A stretch of 64,000 nucleotides of DNA from Streptomyces avidinii (GTDB taxonomy: Bacteria > Actinomycetota > Actinomycetes > Streptomycetales > Streptomycetaceae): positions 34,720 through 98,719 of the forward strand of contig NZ_BMVL01000013.1 of the NCBI RefSeq assembly GCF_014650695.1, written 5' to 3'. Each line of letters starts with the position of its first letter. The first letter of the stretch is position 1. The translations under genes were made by a program, and so were the position numbers. This document shows, piece after piece, positions 17,175 to 27,100 of this stretch. A model generated the notes under the pieces. It ran no database searches, was not told the origin of the DNA, and was given only the letters and a program-made list of their open reading frames with translations.

Positions 17175-17960
17175 TCAGGACGCTTCGTAGCGGGTGAAAC
17201 GGATCTGTCCGAGCGCAGCGAGGATCACGGTGTAGGCGCCCAGCACCAGAAAGCCCAGCAGGGGCGACGGAGGGCTCATGCCCGCCGCTGCATCGATGAC
17301 GGTTCCACCGCTGGCCGTGTCTCCTGCCCCACCCGGAAGGTATGCGCCAAGCTGTGCGTACCCGACACGTGCCGCCCCCATCCGCACCATCGGCTCGATG
17401 AACCGGGTGACCAGGAGGATGCCGACGATGGCCACCACCTGGTTGCGCACCAGGGCACCGATCGCGACGCCGATCGGCCCCCACAGCGTGAGGACGGCAA
17501 GGCTGCCGAGAAGTGCGCTGATCACCTGGGAATCCGCGAGGTGGGGGTCGGCGCCCTGAGCGGAGAGCATCACGGCCGTGACAGCGGCGGAGAGTCCCAC
17601 CGAGACGACCCCGTAGACGAATGCCACACCGAGCCCGGTCAGCAGCTTGGCCCCGTACACCAGGTGCTTTCTCGGCTCACCGAGCAAGGTGTGCACGATC
17701 GTACGGGAGTTGTACTCCTGCGTGACGAGGACGACCCCGAACGCCAACGGGAAGACGTAGGCGATCGCGACGGGCAGGTTGTACAGAAGAACGATCTTGC
17801 CCGGGGAGTCGAGACGCAGCGGACTGGCCGGGGCGTGGAGAGCGGCGTAGACGAGGAACGTGCCGAACCCCGTGGTCAACGCAACCATTGCCAGGAGCAA
17901 AAACCACCACAACCTGGTCGAGGTGATCTTTGTCAGCTCCGAACCCAACTGGATTTTCAC
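17175..17960 (-). CDS. ABC-2 type transporter permease (261 aa), LanE/LanG-like
   Basis: The GTG start at 17960 overlaps the ATPase stop by 4 nt. About six hydrophobic segments are visible, the first at residues 19-40 and the last near 225-250, in the ABC-2 pattern with a conserved VTQEYNSRTIVHTLL loop after the second. It works with the ATPase encoded immediately upstream. In lantibiotic clusters such pairs (LanFE/LanFEG) expel the mature peptide from the producer's membrane and give self-immunity. The context supports that, but a general exporter cannot be ruled out. Confidence 0.85.
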   Translation of the reverse strand: MKIQLGSELTKITSTRLWWFLLLAMVALTTGFGTFLVYAALHAPASPLRLDSPGKIVLLYNLPVAIAYVFPLAFGVVLVTQEYNSRTIVHTLLGEPRKHLVYGAKLLTGLGVAFVYGVVSVGLSAAVTAVMLSAQGADPHLADSQVISALLGSLAVLTLWGPIGVAIGALVRNQVVAIVGILLVTRFIEPMVRMGAARVGYAQLGAYLPGGAGDTASGGTVIDAAAGMSPPSPLLGFLVLGAYTVILAALGQIRFTRYEAS

Positions 17961-18715
17961 AGCCGCGCTCCGTTGTCCGCGCCGGTCAGGGCCATGAAGG
18001 CGGATTCGAGATCGCGGCGCTCGCCCCCGGCACGTTGCAGCAGTTGGTCAAGGCTTCCGGTGTAGAGGAGGCGGCCACGGTGCAATAGCAGTACGTCGTC
18101 CACGGTCTGCTCCATCTCGCGCAGGAGGTGGCTGGAGAGCAGGACGCTCCGGCCCTGCTCGACGAACTCACGGAGGAAGTGCCGGAGCCAGAGGATTCCT
18201 TCGGGATCCAGACCGTTGGCGGGCTCGTCGAGAACCAGCAGGTCCGGTTCACCGAGCAGCGCCGTGGCGAGTGACAGCCGCTGCTTCATACCCGTCGAGT
18301 AGCCGCTCACCGGGCGTCGAGCCGCCTCGGCGAGGCCGACCAGCTCCAGGAGTTCGTCGACGCGCCGGCGAGGGCATCCGGCGGGGCCGGAGTAGCAGCG
18401 CAGATGGTCGCGTCCGCTGCGTCCGGCCACGAAGGCCGTACCCTCCAGCGCGGCGCCGATACGGCGGGCCGGACGACGGTGGGATCCGTACGGACGCCCG
18501 AAGACATGGGCATGGCCCGTTGTGGGCCTGGTGAGCCCGAGCAGCATGCGCAGCGTGGTGGTCTTGCCCGCCCCGTTGGGTCCGAGAAAGCCGGTGATCC
18601 GGCCCTTGTGGACATCGAAGGAAAGGCTGTCCACGGCTCGCACCCCACCGAAGTCGCGGGTCAGCTCCCGGACCGATATGACGGGATCCTCTGGGGCGTT
18701 TCCGTCCTGTTTCAC
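17957..18715 (-). CDS. ABC transporter ATP-binding protein (252 aa), LanF-like
   Basis: GTG at 18715 follows AGGAGAACGACCA; an in-frame ATG at 18763 would overlap the lanT stop and has a poorer site. It contains Walker A GPNGAGKTT, the signature YSTGMKQRLSLATAL, Walker B LLVLDEPANGLD and the switch His in LSSHLLREME. YSTGMKQR instead of LSGGQ is typical of the DrrA/LanF/BcrA ATPases that work with ABC-2 permeases. It lies 44 nt after lanT and is coupled to the permease. Likely lantibiotic immunity. Confidence 0.88.
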   Translation of the reverse strand: MKQDGNAPEDPVISVRELTRDFGGVRAVDSLSFDVHKGRITGFLGPNGAGKTTTLRMLLGLTRPTTGHAHVFGRPYGSHRRPARRIGAALEGTAFVAGRSGRDHLRCYSGPAGCPRRRVDELLELVGLAEAARRPVSGYSTGMKQRLSLATALLGEPDLLVLDEPANGLDPEGILWLRHFLREFVEQGRSVLLSSHLLREMEQTVDDVLLLHRGRLLYTGSLDQLLQRAGGERRDLESAFMALTGADNGARL

Positions 18716-18759
18716 TGGTCGTTCTCCTGTGCGTAGTGCTGTGACGTACGGTCGGAGGC

Positions 18760-20907
18760 TCATACGGGCTGCACGCTCACCTGCGAGTGCACCAGGTCCC
18801 GATAAGGGCCCGACAAGGCCACCAGTTCGTGGTGCCGGCCGGTCTGCACCACACGTCCGTCCTGAAGGACGACGATCAGATCCGCGTTCATGATCGTCGA
18901 AAGGCGGTGGGCGATGATGATGCGGGTGCACTTCAGGCCGGCGAGGGCCTCGGCGATCCGCGACTCCGTCACCGTGTCCAACGCGCTGGTCGCCTCGTCG
19001 AGTACGAGCACACGGGGCTGACGGATCAAGGCGCGTGCCAGGGCGACGCGTTGACGCTGGCCTCCGGACAGGCTTCCGCCCATCTCCCGGATCTGTGTAG
19101 CGTACCCCAATGGCATCGCCTCGACGTCCTGGTGGATCTGTGCCTGGCGTGCTGCCCGTTGCACGGCTTCCGGGTCCGCGTCAGGCACGCCGAAGGCGAT
19201 GTTCTCCGCGATCGTCCGGTTACTGAGGACGATCTCCTGGGGAACGTAGGCGACCCGCCGGTAGAAGGAGTCAGCTCCGATGTCACCGATCGACACCCCG
19301 TCGTAGTCGATGCCGCCGGACCCGACCGGGTAGAGCCCCATGAGGAGCTTGCCCAGTGTGCTCTTGCCCGAGCCCGAACTGCCTACGACAGCCACGCTCT
19401 GCCCTGCCCTGACGTCGAAAGTGACGTCGCGCAGTGCGGGCGTCCTGGCGCCCGGGTAGGAAAAGCCGACGCCACGCAAGGAGACCGCACCTTCGATGTC
19501 CACTTCCTGCTCACCGAACACCGGCTTGACCGGGGGCTGGTGAAGGATGTCGGCGACCCGGGTCACCTGCGCGTTGGCGATGACGAACTGGGAGAAGGCG
19601 GTCGACAGCGAGGTCACCGTGCCCAGGCTGGTGGCCGTCATGGCTTGGACCGCCACGGCGGTCCCGAGGTCGAGGCGTCCCCTCCAGACCAGCCACAGTC
19701 CGGCCGCCAGCACCAGCAGAGGGCCGAAGACCTGGAACACGGCGTGCCCGCTGGAGGCGGCACCCTGCAGGACGATCCGCCGACGGGTCCGGTCCATCGC
19801 ACCGGCATAGACCCGCTGCCAGTTGGCGAAGAAGGAGTCCGTCATACCGGAGACCTTCAGCGTCTCGATCGACGACAGGGCCTCCATCTGCAGTGAGGAT
19901 GACTCGGTGGTCTCGTTGATCTCGAAGGTGGTCACCTTGCGGATCGGCCGGTAGCTCACTGCGGCGACGGTGACCATGCACAGGAACACCGCCACGGCGA
20001 GGAGTCCCAGTGGTACGGACTTGATGAAGATGTACCCGAACACGACCACCAGGCTGCCCACGTCCAGCAGCACGGCCGAGACCTGGCTGGAGAGCATGTC
20101 CCGCACCGACGCGATGCTGGACAGCCGGAACATCAGTTCGCCCTGAGAGCGGTTGGCGAAGTACTTGTACGGGAGGCCGAGCAGGGTGCGGAAGGTCCGG
20201 CCCATCATCAGCTCACCCAGGCCCCGGATGACCGAGGCCAGACAGGCCGACCGCAGCATGGACACTGCGAAGTACCCGGCCATGGGCAATAGGAGGAGCG
20301 CCCCCACCACTGGCACCGACAGCTCGGTGAAGTATCGGGCGAAGTGGTTGATGACGTGCTCGATCGCCATCGGCATCAGGACGGTGAACACGTACAGCAG
20401 CAGCGACATCAGGGACGCGTGGATCAACGGCCACTTCGCACCGCGCATGGCCCGCAGGAACTCCCACCACACGCTGGGCTCGTGGTGCCGTACCGGCGTG
20501 TAGGCGTCGGTGGGTGTCGCTTCCATCACCAGGCCGGAGTAGTGCTTCTCGAACTCCTCGACCGGGTGGGTCCGACGTCCCCCGGAGGGGTCCACGACGG
20601 TGGCGCGCCGCTCGGTGAGCTTCTCCAGTACCACCAGGTGGCTGTCGTTCCAGTAGGCGATGAGCGGGAAAGCCAGTTTCCTCAGGCTTCCGGTGCTCGC
20701 ACGAAACGTGCGGACCTCCATTCCGTGACCGCGCAGGATGTCCGCGGTCTCCTTGATGGTCAAGCCGTCCCGGCCGGTCTCGTACTCACGGCGCAGCCGT
20801 GTCACGGAGTTGCGGGAGCCGTGGGCGGACAAGATCATCGCAATGCAGCACAGCGCGCACTCGGCCGGCGCGAACTGGTGGACCTCCTTGACCCGGCGGA
20901 CGCGCAT
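18760..20907 (-). CDS. lanT: bifunctional peptidase C39/ABC exporter LanT (715 aa)
   Basis: Starting at ATG 20907, the order is an N-terminal C39 cysteine protease, a six-helix ABC membrane domain and an ATPase. Catalytic residues visible are Cys17 in QFAPAECALCC, His near 89 in WNDSHLVVL and Asp near 105 in VVDPSGG. The ATPase has GSSGSGKST (about 511), LSGGQRQRVALARAL (about 619) and LVLDEATSALD (about 638). The start overlaps the lanM stop by one base (TGATG). It should cut leaders after a double-Gly-type site (GG/GA/AG) and export the modified peptides. It is the only C39 exporter in the cluster, so it probably handles both precursors. Confidence 0.93.
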   Translation of the reverse strand: MRVRRVKEVHQFAPAECALCCIAMILSAHGSRNSVTRLRREYETGRDGLTIKETADILRGHGMEVRTFRASTGSLRKLAFPLIAYWNDSHLVVLEKLTERRATVVDPSGGRRTHPVEEFEKHYSGLVMEATPTDAYTPVRHHEPSVWWEFLRAMRGAKWPLIHASLMSLLLYVFTVLMPMAIEHVINHFARYFTELSVPVVGALLLLPMAGYFAVSMLRSACLASVIRGLGELMMGRTFRTLLGLPYKYFANRSQGELMFRLSSIASVRDMLSSQVSAVLLDVGSLVVVFGYIFIKSVPLGLLAVAVFLCMVTVAAVSYRPIRKVTTFEINETTESSSLQMEALSSIETLKVSGMTDSFFANWQRVYAGAMDRTRRRIVLQGAASSGHAVFQVFGPLLVLAAGLWLVWRGRLDLGTAVAVQAMTATSLGTVTSLSTAFSQFVIANAQVTRVADILHQPPVKPVFGEQEVDIEGAVSLRGVGFSYPGARTPALRDVTFDVRAGQSVAVVGSSGSGKSTLGKLLMGLYPVGSGGIDYDGVSIGDIGADSFYRRVAYVPQEIVLSNRTIAENIAFGVPDADPEAVQRAARQAQIHQDVEAMPLGYATQIREMGGSLSGGQRQRVALARALIRQPRVLVLDEATSALDTVTESRIAEALAGLKCTRIIIAHRLSTIMNADLIVVLQDGRVVQTGRHHELVALSGPYRDLVHSQVSVQPV

Positions 20908-23726
20908 CAGCGGCCTCCCAGACACAAGGGAAGCCGTACACTCTCGTCCCGCAGCATGAGCTGCGTGTAGTGCCAGCCAGAGCGCCCGTAGAGGAAGGAC
21001 GGCAGGTCGGTCACGGATCCGATGCCGAACGTCCAGCCCCCCTGTCCATACCGGTCGAGGAAGCGCTCGCTCAGGGCAACCGCCTCGGACCGCAGCTGCG
21101 GCCAGCCGAGGTGGTCGGCGAGCCAGCACAGCATGGCCAGCCGCCCTGCGACCCCGTGGCAGAAGCTGATGTCGGGACTGAGGTCGCCGGTGATGATGTG
21201 CTCCACCTCGGGCGCGATGGCCTCGCGGGTCTGCTCGGCCGAACAGCCGACGGACCGCAGGAGTTTCGCGGCGGCGAAGGCGGCGCCGGCGTGGCCCTTG
21301 CACCATCCGCCGGTGCTGCGGGCGTCCCGCAGTGCCTCGTCCGTCCACCGGTGGCGGAGGTACGACGAGGCGAAGGCGGCCAAGTGCTCGGTGGCACGGC
21401 CGCTGGGGTCGGCCCCGCGCAGGACGAGCGCGCTCATCGCCGCGATGCGTCCGAAGCGGCCGTGGGCCAGGCCCAGCGGACCCTGATGTGTGTCCGGCGG
21501 GCCGTCCAGTTCGACGAGACGGTCGAGCAGCAGTCCGGTGTCCGGTCCGGTTGCCAGGAGGCCCGCCTCGTCGGCGTACTCGGCGCGGTAGAGGAGGTAG
21601 CCGCCGAAGCCGTTGAGGTAGTCGAAGTCCTTCACGGTCAGGCCACGGACGTCGAGGTCCCCAACGGACAGGTCCGGCAGTGGGATGCGGGACGGGTCCA
21701 CGCCACGGCGGACCAGTTCCAGTCCCGTGACGACGGACGAGAGGGCTCCGGTGAACGGGGAGAAGTCCGTGGGTGCCGTCGTCTCAGGCAGTTCCCGCGG
21801 CATCGCCGCGGCATAGACCGCACCGGGGTCCGCGCCGATCACGGGTGCACCGTGCACCCTGGCGGCCTCGGCCAGGTACAGCATCAGCCCGCCGCCCTCG
21901 TGCAACGGTGTGTTGACGCTGCCGAGGCGTAGGCCGTCACCGTCCAGCTTGGGCATCAGCCAGGTCGGTTGTTCGTCCTGGCTGACGACTAGTCCGGCGA
22001 GCACCGCGTGCCAGCCGCTCGCGTCGGCGAGGCCGGGGCAACAGCTGCCGTGGACGGGCGTGCGGCGCTCCTCCCACACGTCGTCCACCGAGCTGCCCAG
22101 GGCATAGCCGATGTACGTCAGATCGCGAACTGCCGGACGCTCGAAGAAGTCGCGTACCGCGCGCTGTACAGCCTCCGTGGGGGTGCTGCCCACGTCGGCG
22201 GTGCGGTGGGAGGCGGTGGTGACCGGTTCACCACCGTTGCCGCGCAGCGCACGCGCATCGCATGGCACGTCGAAGAACGGGATGTCGAGGTCCACGAGTT
22301 GCGCCGCCTCCGCGTGACGCAGCGCCTCACCCGCCTCCACCCCCTCGACGCCCCGGTGACGCTGCGGCATTTTGCTCAGGAGATCCGTCCGCGTCGCCGT
22401 ACTGCTCAGGTACGCCGGGTGTGTGGAGGCGTCAAGGAAGCGGGCGTAGACATAGGTCGGGCGGAGCACCTGGCGGACCGACCAGCCCCGATGCCGCTCC
22501 ACCGTGTCTTCGATCGCCTCCCGGTGGGTCCGGAGCCGTTCCCGGGCCTCGTGGAACCCTGCGGTGATCTGGTCCGACCACAGTCGCGGGTCGAGCGGCT
22601 CGCCGGCCACCGTGGCCATGTTGGTACCGTGCGGGGCGCCTGCGGCTACCTGATCGAACCTGATCCGGTCGGTGCCGGCGTCCACCACGCGGTGGGTACG
22701 CAGCCGACGCGAGTCCGCCGGCCGGATGCATCCGACAGCCGACATGTCTACGTCCAGAGCGGCGCCGCTGAAGCGTGTCGAGAACAGCATCGTGTTGAGC
22801 ACCGACGCTTCGGTCTCACGGCCCAGGGCTCCGGCACCTCCTGTGCCGTGGTGTCCGGGCAGGGACACCAGCGTCTCGGTGTCGATGACGACGGGGCCGC
22901 CTGGCGTGGCCAGGACGTTCTCATGGTGCAGGTCGGTGGCACCCATCATGGTCAGCAGGGCGGCCGCGCGGCCGAACCGCCTGAAGTACCCCGCTGCTCC
23001 CAGGGTTTCGTCCACGTCTCCGTGCCGGACACACTCCTGCCACAGGTATGCGGGGCGGACGATGGCCCTGGGCACGAGGGGACCGAAGAACGCGCCGTCC
23101 CGGTCGGCCAGATCGCGGACCGCCTCCAGGAGGGGCTGGGCGCTCTCCTGCTGGGGCTTGTGGATAACGGTCACACCGTTCTGCCAGCGCAGCGAGGACA
23201 CGGTCCGGCCACCCCGATGGGAGTCCCCCAGGCCCGGGACGAGGGAGATGATGGGGCCGTCTGTCCCATAGGCGGCGCCCAGCTCCGCACGATCCTGCCA
23301 GGCGGCGTCCAGGACCTGCTGTGCATGCGTCAGGTGGCGCTCCGCGGTCAGGCGCAGCAGTCGGTCCAGTTCGGGGTAGAGGCCCAGCAGTCTCTGTCGG
23401 CCCTCCACGCCGCTCAGCCATGTGTGGAATTCGTCGTACGCCATGGCTGCGCAAACGGGGTCGCTCTCACGGGAACGGAAGGCCGATATGAGTGTGCGCA
23501 CGCCGGTGCGGCAGTAGGCGTCCATGACGGCACGCAGGAGAGTGCCGGCGACCTGCGGAAGGTCGACGAAGCAGCTGCGCCCTGTTTCCCCCGGCCCGTC
23601 CCATGCCCGGATCCCCCGCGCGCACTCCGTCAGGAACGGACGGTAGAAGCCGCCGAACTCCCCGGACCGGTCCTCGACGCACCGCTCCAGCAACTGCTGG
23701 AGGACATCATCACTCAACTGCACCAT
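20907..23726 (-). CDS. lanM: class II lanthipeptide synthetase LanM (939 aa), paired with the beta-like precursor
   Basis: ATG at 23726 (MVQLSDDVLQQLLERC). The N-terminal DUF4135 dehydratase domain phosphorylates Ser/Thr and eliminates phosphate: VIHKPQQ (Lys about 188), TDLHHEN (about 265) and DTETL (about 282) are the kinase-like residues. The C-terminal LanC-like cyclase keeps the zinc ligands Cys in GGWCKGHAG (about 808) and Cys-His in FCHGVAG (about 854). Length is slightly below the usual 950-1050. It follows lanA1 after 83 nt containing a strong hairpin and overlaps lanT by 1 nt. As in plantaricin W and lichenicidin, each LanM is expected to process the precursor next to it. Confidence 0.93.
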   Translation of the reverse strand: MVQLSDDVLQQLLERCVEDRSGEFGGFYRPFLTECARGIRAWDGPGETGRSCFVDLPQVAGTLLRAVMDAYCRTGVRTLISAFRSRESDPVCAAMAYDEFHTWLSGVEGRQRLLGLYPELDRLLRLTAERHLTHAQQVLDAAWQDRAELGAAYGTDGPIISLVPGLGDSHRGGRTVSSLRWQNGVTVIHKPQQESAQPLLEAVRDLADRDGAFFGPLVPRAIVRPAYLWQECVRHGDVDETLGAAGYFRRFGRAAALLTMMGATDLHHENVLATPGGPVVIDTETLVSLPGHHGTGGAGALGRETEASVLNTMLFSTRFSGAALDVDMSAVGCIRPADSRRLRTHRVVDAGTDRIRFDQVAAGAPHGTNMATVAGEPLDPRLWSDQITAGFHEARERLRTHREAIEDTVERHRGWSVRQVLRPTYVYARFLDASTHPAYLSSTATRTDLLSKMPQRHRGVEGVEAGEALRHAEAAQLVDLDIPFFDVPCDARALRGNGGEPVTTASHRTADVGSTPTEAVQRAVRDFFERPAVRDLTYIGYALGSSVDDVWEERRTPVHGSCCPGLADASGWHAVLAGLVVSQDEQPTWLMPKLDGDGLRLGSVNTPLHEGGGLMLYLAEAARVHGAPVIGADPGAVYAAAMPRELPETTAPTDFSPFTGALSSVVTGLELVRRGVDPSRIPLPDLSVGDLDVRGLTVKDFDYLNGFGGYLLYRAEYADEAGLLATGPDTGLLLDRLVELDGPPDTHQGPLGLAHGRFGRIAAMSALVLRGADPSGRATEHLAAFASSYLRHRWTDEALRDARSTGGWCKGHAGAAFAAAKLLRSVGCSAEQTREAIAPEVEHIITGDLSPDISFCHGVAGRLAMLCWLADHLGWPQLRSEAVALSERFLDRYGQGGWTFGIGSVTDLPSFLYGRSGWHYTQLMLRDESVRLPLCLGGR

Positions 23727-23754
23727 GACACTCGCTGTTCGCTCTCTGCACGGG

Positions 23755-23784
23755 TGCCGGCCCCGGGACGTCCCGGGGCCGGCA
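23755..23784 (-). terminator. 30-nt perfect palindrome between lanA1 and lanM1 (attenuator)
   Basis: The 30 bases from 23755 to 23784 are a perfect inverted repeat with only G/C-rich pairs near the centre, giving about 13 bp of stem with a 4-nt loop. It sits between the precursor stop (23810) and the synthetase start (23726). Hairpins here commonly let most transcripts end after lanA while some read through, so peptide exceeds enzyme. There is no U tract, so read-through is plausible. Confidence 0.6.
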
Positions 23785-23809
23785 TGCCAGGTTTCCGCCT
23801 GCTGAGTCC

Positions 23810-24013
23810 TCAGCAGCGGCCGGTGCAGCCGCTGGTCGGGCACCCGCCCTGCATCGCGGCGCTGAAGGTGGTGATCGCCGTGGTGATACCGGCGCCACAG
23901 AGGATGCCGGAGGCGGCAGCGCCGGCGGCGAGCTCGCTCGGCTCCTCGGCCAGCTGGACCAGCTCCTCCTCGGAGACGAAGCCCGTGGTGGCGTCCTTGA
24001 CGATGTTGCTCAT
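23810..24013 (-). CDS. lanA: class II lanthipeptide precursor, beta-peptide-like (67 aa)
   Basis: ATG at 24013 follows AGAAAGGACAGAAC. The acidic leader (VSEEELVQLAEEPSELAAG) ends in a GA-type C39 site at residues 31-32, leaving a core of about 35 aa starting AASGILCGAGITTAI. Core Cys are at 39, 58, 63 and 67; Ser/Thr at 35, 44, 45, 48, 49, 51, 60, 61 and 64. The C-terminal GGCPTSGCTGRC gives two adjacent TxxC rings, as in the lichenicidin beta and plantaricin W beta ends (CPTTKC...C). The SGILC start recalls plantaricin W beta SGIPC. It lies directly before lanM1. It should be the pore-forming partner of the alpha peptide at 27241. Homology is judged by eye. Confidence 0.88.
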   Translation of the reverse strand: MSNIVKDATTGFVSEEELVQLAEEPSELAAGAAASGILCGAGITTAITTFSAAMQGGCPTSGCTGRC

Positions 24014-24148
24014 GTTCTGTCCTTTCTCGTTGTGATGCGGGGTACTTGACGAAGGCTCCCGAAGGCTTCGGGAACCCCGTTCAGGAGCGGCCGCGGTGGA
24101 CTGGCTGCCGCTGTTGCGATCCCGCGGCCGCAAGCAGTGGTGCGGGTC

Positions 24149-27100
24149 CTACCCGAGGTTCAGCACGCAGGGGTAGCTGTCCGGGGCGATGTGCCGGAGG
24201 ATCGACCAGGCGAAGCCGGCGCGTCCGACGAGCAGACTGCTGCTGTAGGCGTACTTGGTGTCGGCCCGCTCTGGGTAACGCTCGACGACGTCGGTGAACA
24301 GCCGCGGATACAGGTCCTCGTCCAGGCATCCGCCGAAGAGCCCGGGCTGTTCCCGTTCGGCCATGGCGACAATCTCCGCACTGGCGAGATCCCCGTGGCA
24401 GTACGTCGGATTGTTGCCGAAGCCACGCTGCAGTGTCAGTTCGGCGAGCCGTTCCATTCGGGCCCGCGGTACCGCGTCCGGCGCGTGCCGGACGGCTGCG
24501 AGGGCGCCCAGGAGCATGCCGGGGGCGCCATGGCACCAGCCGTAGGAGCGGTCGGTACCGCCCCAGCCGCGCGGCCAGTCCCCGTCACGCACGTCGTAGG
24601 CGTCGAGCACGTCGGAGAGGATGCCGAGTCCGAGGTCGCGCGCCTCCGGGTCGCCGAGAAGCGTTCCGTACTCAAGGAGTACCGGGGCTATGCCCATGGC
24701 GCCATGGGCATAGCCGGTGTAGGGCGTGACCCGGCCGTACTGGGACCGGAGCCCGTTGAGGATCGCGGCCTCAGTGCCGGCGATGGAGCGTGCCGCCGCT
24801 TCGACGAGTTGCCGGTCCCCGTCGTCCTGAGCGCTACGGTGGAGGACGAGGCACACGGCGAGCGTGCCGGCCATACCGCTCACGAAGTCGCAGCCGACGT
24901 CCGGAGCTGCCCGCCGGGCCAGTTCCCCTGCCAGCTCACCGGCGGTCATCGCGCCGCCTGTGCCCAGTAGTCGCCGGACCGTGCTGATCGCGTAGACGGT
25001 ACCGGCCAGACCGGTCATACCGCCCACCGATATCTTCGGCCCCTCCAGGGCTCCGCGCCGCAGCTGGTCCTCCAGAGGGTCGAGGACCCTCAGCGCCGCT
25101 TCGGCGTAGCCGCTGTCCCCGGTTTCCCTGGCGAGTCCGGCCAGGACGAGAGCGAGACCCGGGCTGCCTCCGTACAGGTCGTAGCCCAGCGTTCCCGGGC
25201 TCCACTGGCTCTGTTCGGCGGTCATCACCTGAGGGGCGATCCATGTGGCGGGGAAACCTTCGTGCCGGCTCGCGACCATGGTGGCAACGAACTCGTCGCC
25301 GATCCGCAGGGCCTCATCGAGCATCCGCTGACGAGACACGTCCACGTGGGGGGAGCCGACGGTACGAACCGGGGTGAAACCGGTGGTCTCCCCTTCTTCC
25401 GGCAGCTTGTTGACGAATGCGAGGTCGACCATGTGCAGCTCTCGGTCGATCACCTCCGGGCCGAGTCCGGTGATGCGTGCTCGGACAGCGTCCATGGGGG
25501 GTTCGTCGAATGCGTCAGCGCACACCGCGATGCTTCCGACCTGGGAATCCGAGCGGGAGAACAGCGTGGTGGACCGCGCCGTGTACTCGAAGTACGGCAC
25601 GTCCCAAGCGGCGAGTTGACGGGCTTCATCGTCCACCAATTCGTGGGCGTCTCCCGTGCGCAGAACAACCCGGTGGAGCAATGCGCTGCGCACGACGGGG
25701 TCTCGCAGAGCGGTGGGATGGGTGACCATCCGAAGGAGCTGCGAATAGAAGACCGTGGGAATGTTGACGTAACGGAAATGAGCATCGCCGAGGTGTGATT
25801 CGATTGCGCCCAGCACCTCGCCGGGATGCGTCCGCGCATACTCAAGAATGCGACGGAACTCCGTCTTGATTATCTCTCGTTGCACTGATACCGCAAGGCC
25901 GGCGGCACCGAACACGGACAGGTTCGCGTTGACTGCCACTGTCTCGGCCTCGGCCAGCTCGACGAACATGTCGTCGCGACCCGAATTGTGCACCGCAAAC
26001 GTACGGTAGGGAATCTTTTGCCCCGGGTCGTAGCCGATGGCACCGATATCCATTCCCCGGTCCGAGTCGCTCGACTTCACGACCATCGGCAGGATACCGA
26101 TTCCGGCGACCGACTCGCTTATGAACGTGGCGGCCTGGTGCGCCGCAGAGCTCTCACTTTCCGTGACGGTACGGCTCAGGCGCGGTGTCAGCAGCGTCTC
26201 GGTGTCGACGACGACTGGGCCGTCCACGCAGGTGACCACATTCTCGTAATGAATGTCCGTGGCCTTGAGTAGATAGAGAATGCCCGCCAGGCGCCCTATG
26301 TGGGCAAAATATTCCTTTGCGTCACCGGAAAATTCCTCAGTGCGCACGTACTCGACGAATCCACCTTCGCCGGTGGACACCGCGGTGATGGTGCGCAAAC
26401 CGGTGCCCAGACGTTCGTTCACCCAGCGGACGAATGCGTGGTAGCCGATCTCCGCCCCGATCGGGTGCGGCTTGTAGAGGATCCGGCTGTTGTCCGCAAA
26501 CACGATCCGGGCGGCAGACTTTCCGCCGTTGTGGGTGTCGCCCTCGCCCATGTGGATGGCTGAGATCAGTGGCCGGTTGGCGAGGCCTGGAATCTCGGCA
26601 GCCAGCCGGTCACGGTGGGCCTCGACCTCGCCGACCAGGTGCAGGAGATAGGACTCGGCCGCATGCACACGGGCACGCGCCGCCCGGAAGAGGCCGGCGT
26701 TCCGCCGCAGCAGTTCGGCGTGGCCGGCATCACTGTTGGTCCAGACACGGAAGTCCCGGTACCGCGCCTCAGGCGTGTCGCCGACCAGCAGACCGGCGGC
26801 CCGGCGACGGTTCAGTTCATCGAGGAGCGTGCGCAGCATCAGGGCCGCCGTGGCCCCCGTCTGGCCAGTAAGGAAGTCTCTGACCAGGCTGTTCTGGGGG
26901 GAGACCACGGGTGAGGCGGCCACCGCGCGATCCAGCCGGTCCGTCCAGCTACGCACGTGGTGCGCAACGTAGTCATGGAACCGGCCTTCGATGTCGAGCG
27001 CGGCATCATAGGCGTCCGGCGGCGCAGCATGGACACCCTCCACTCCCCCGCCTTCGGCGCTCGCCGCCTCGCTGAGGAGCTTCCGGTGCAGCCGGTCCCA

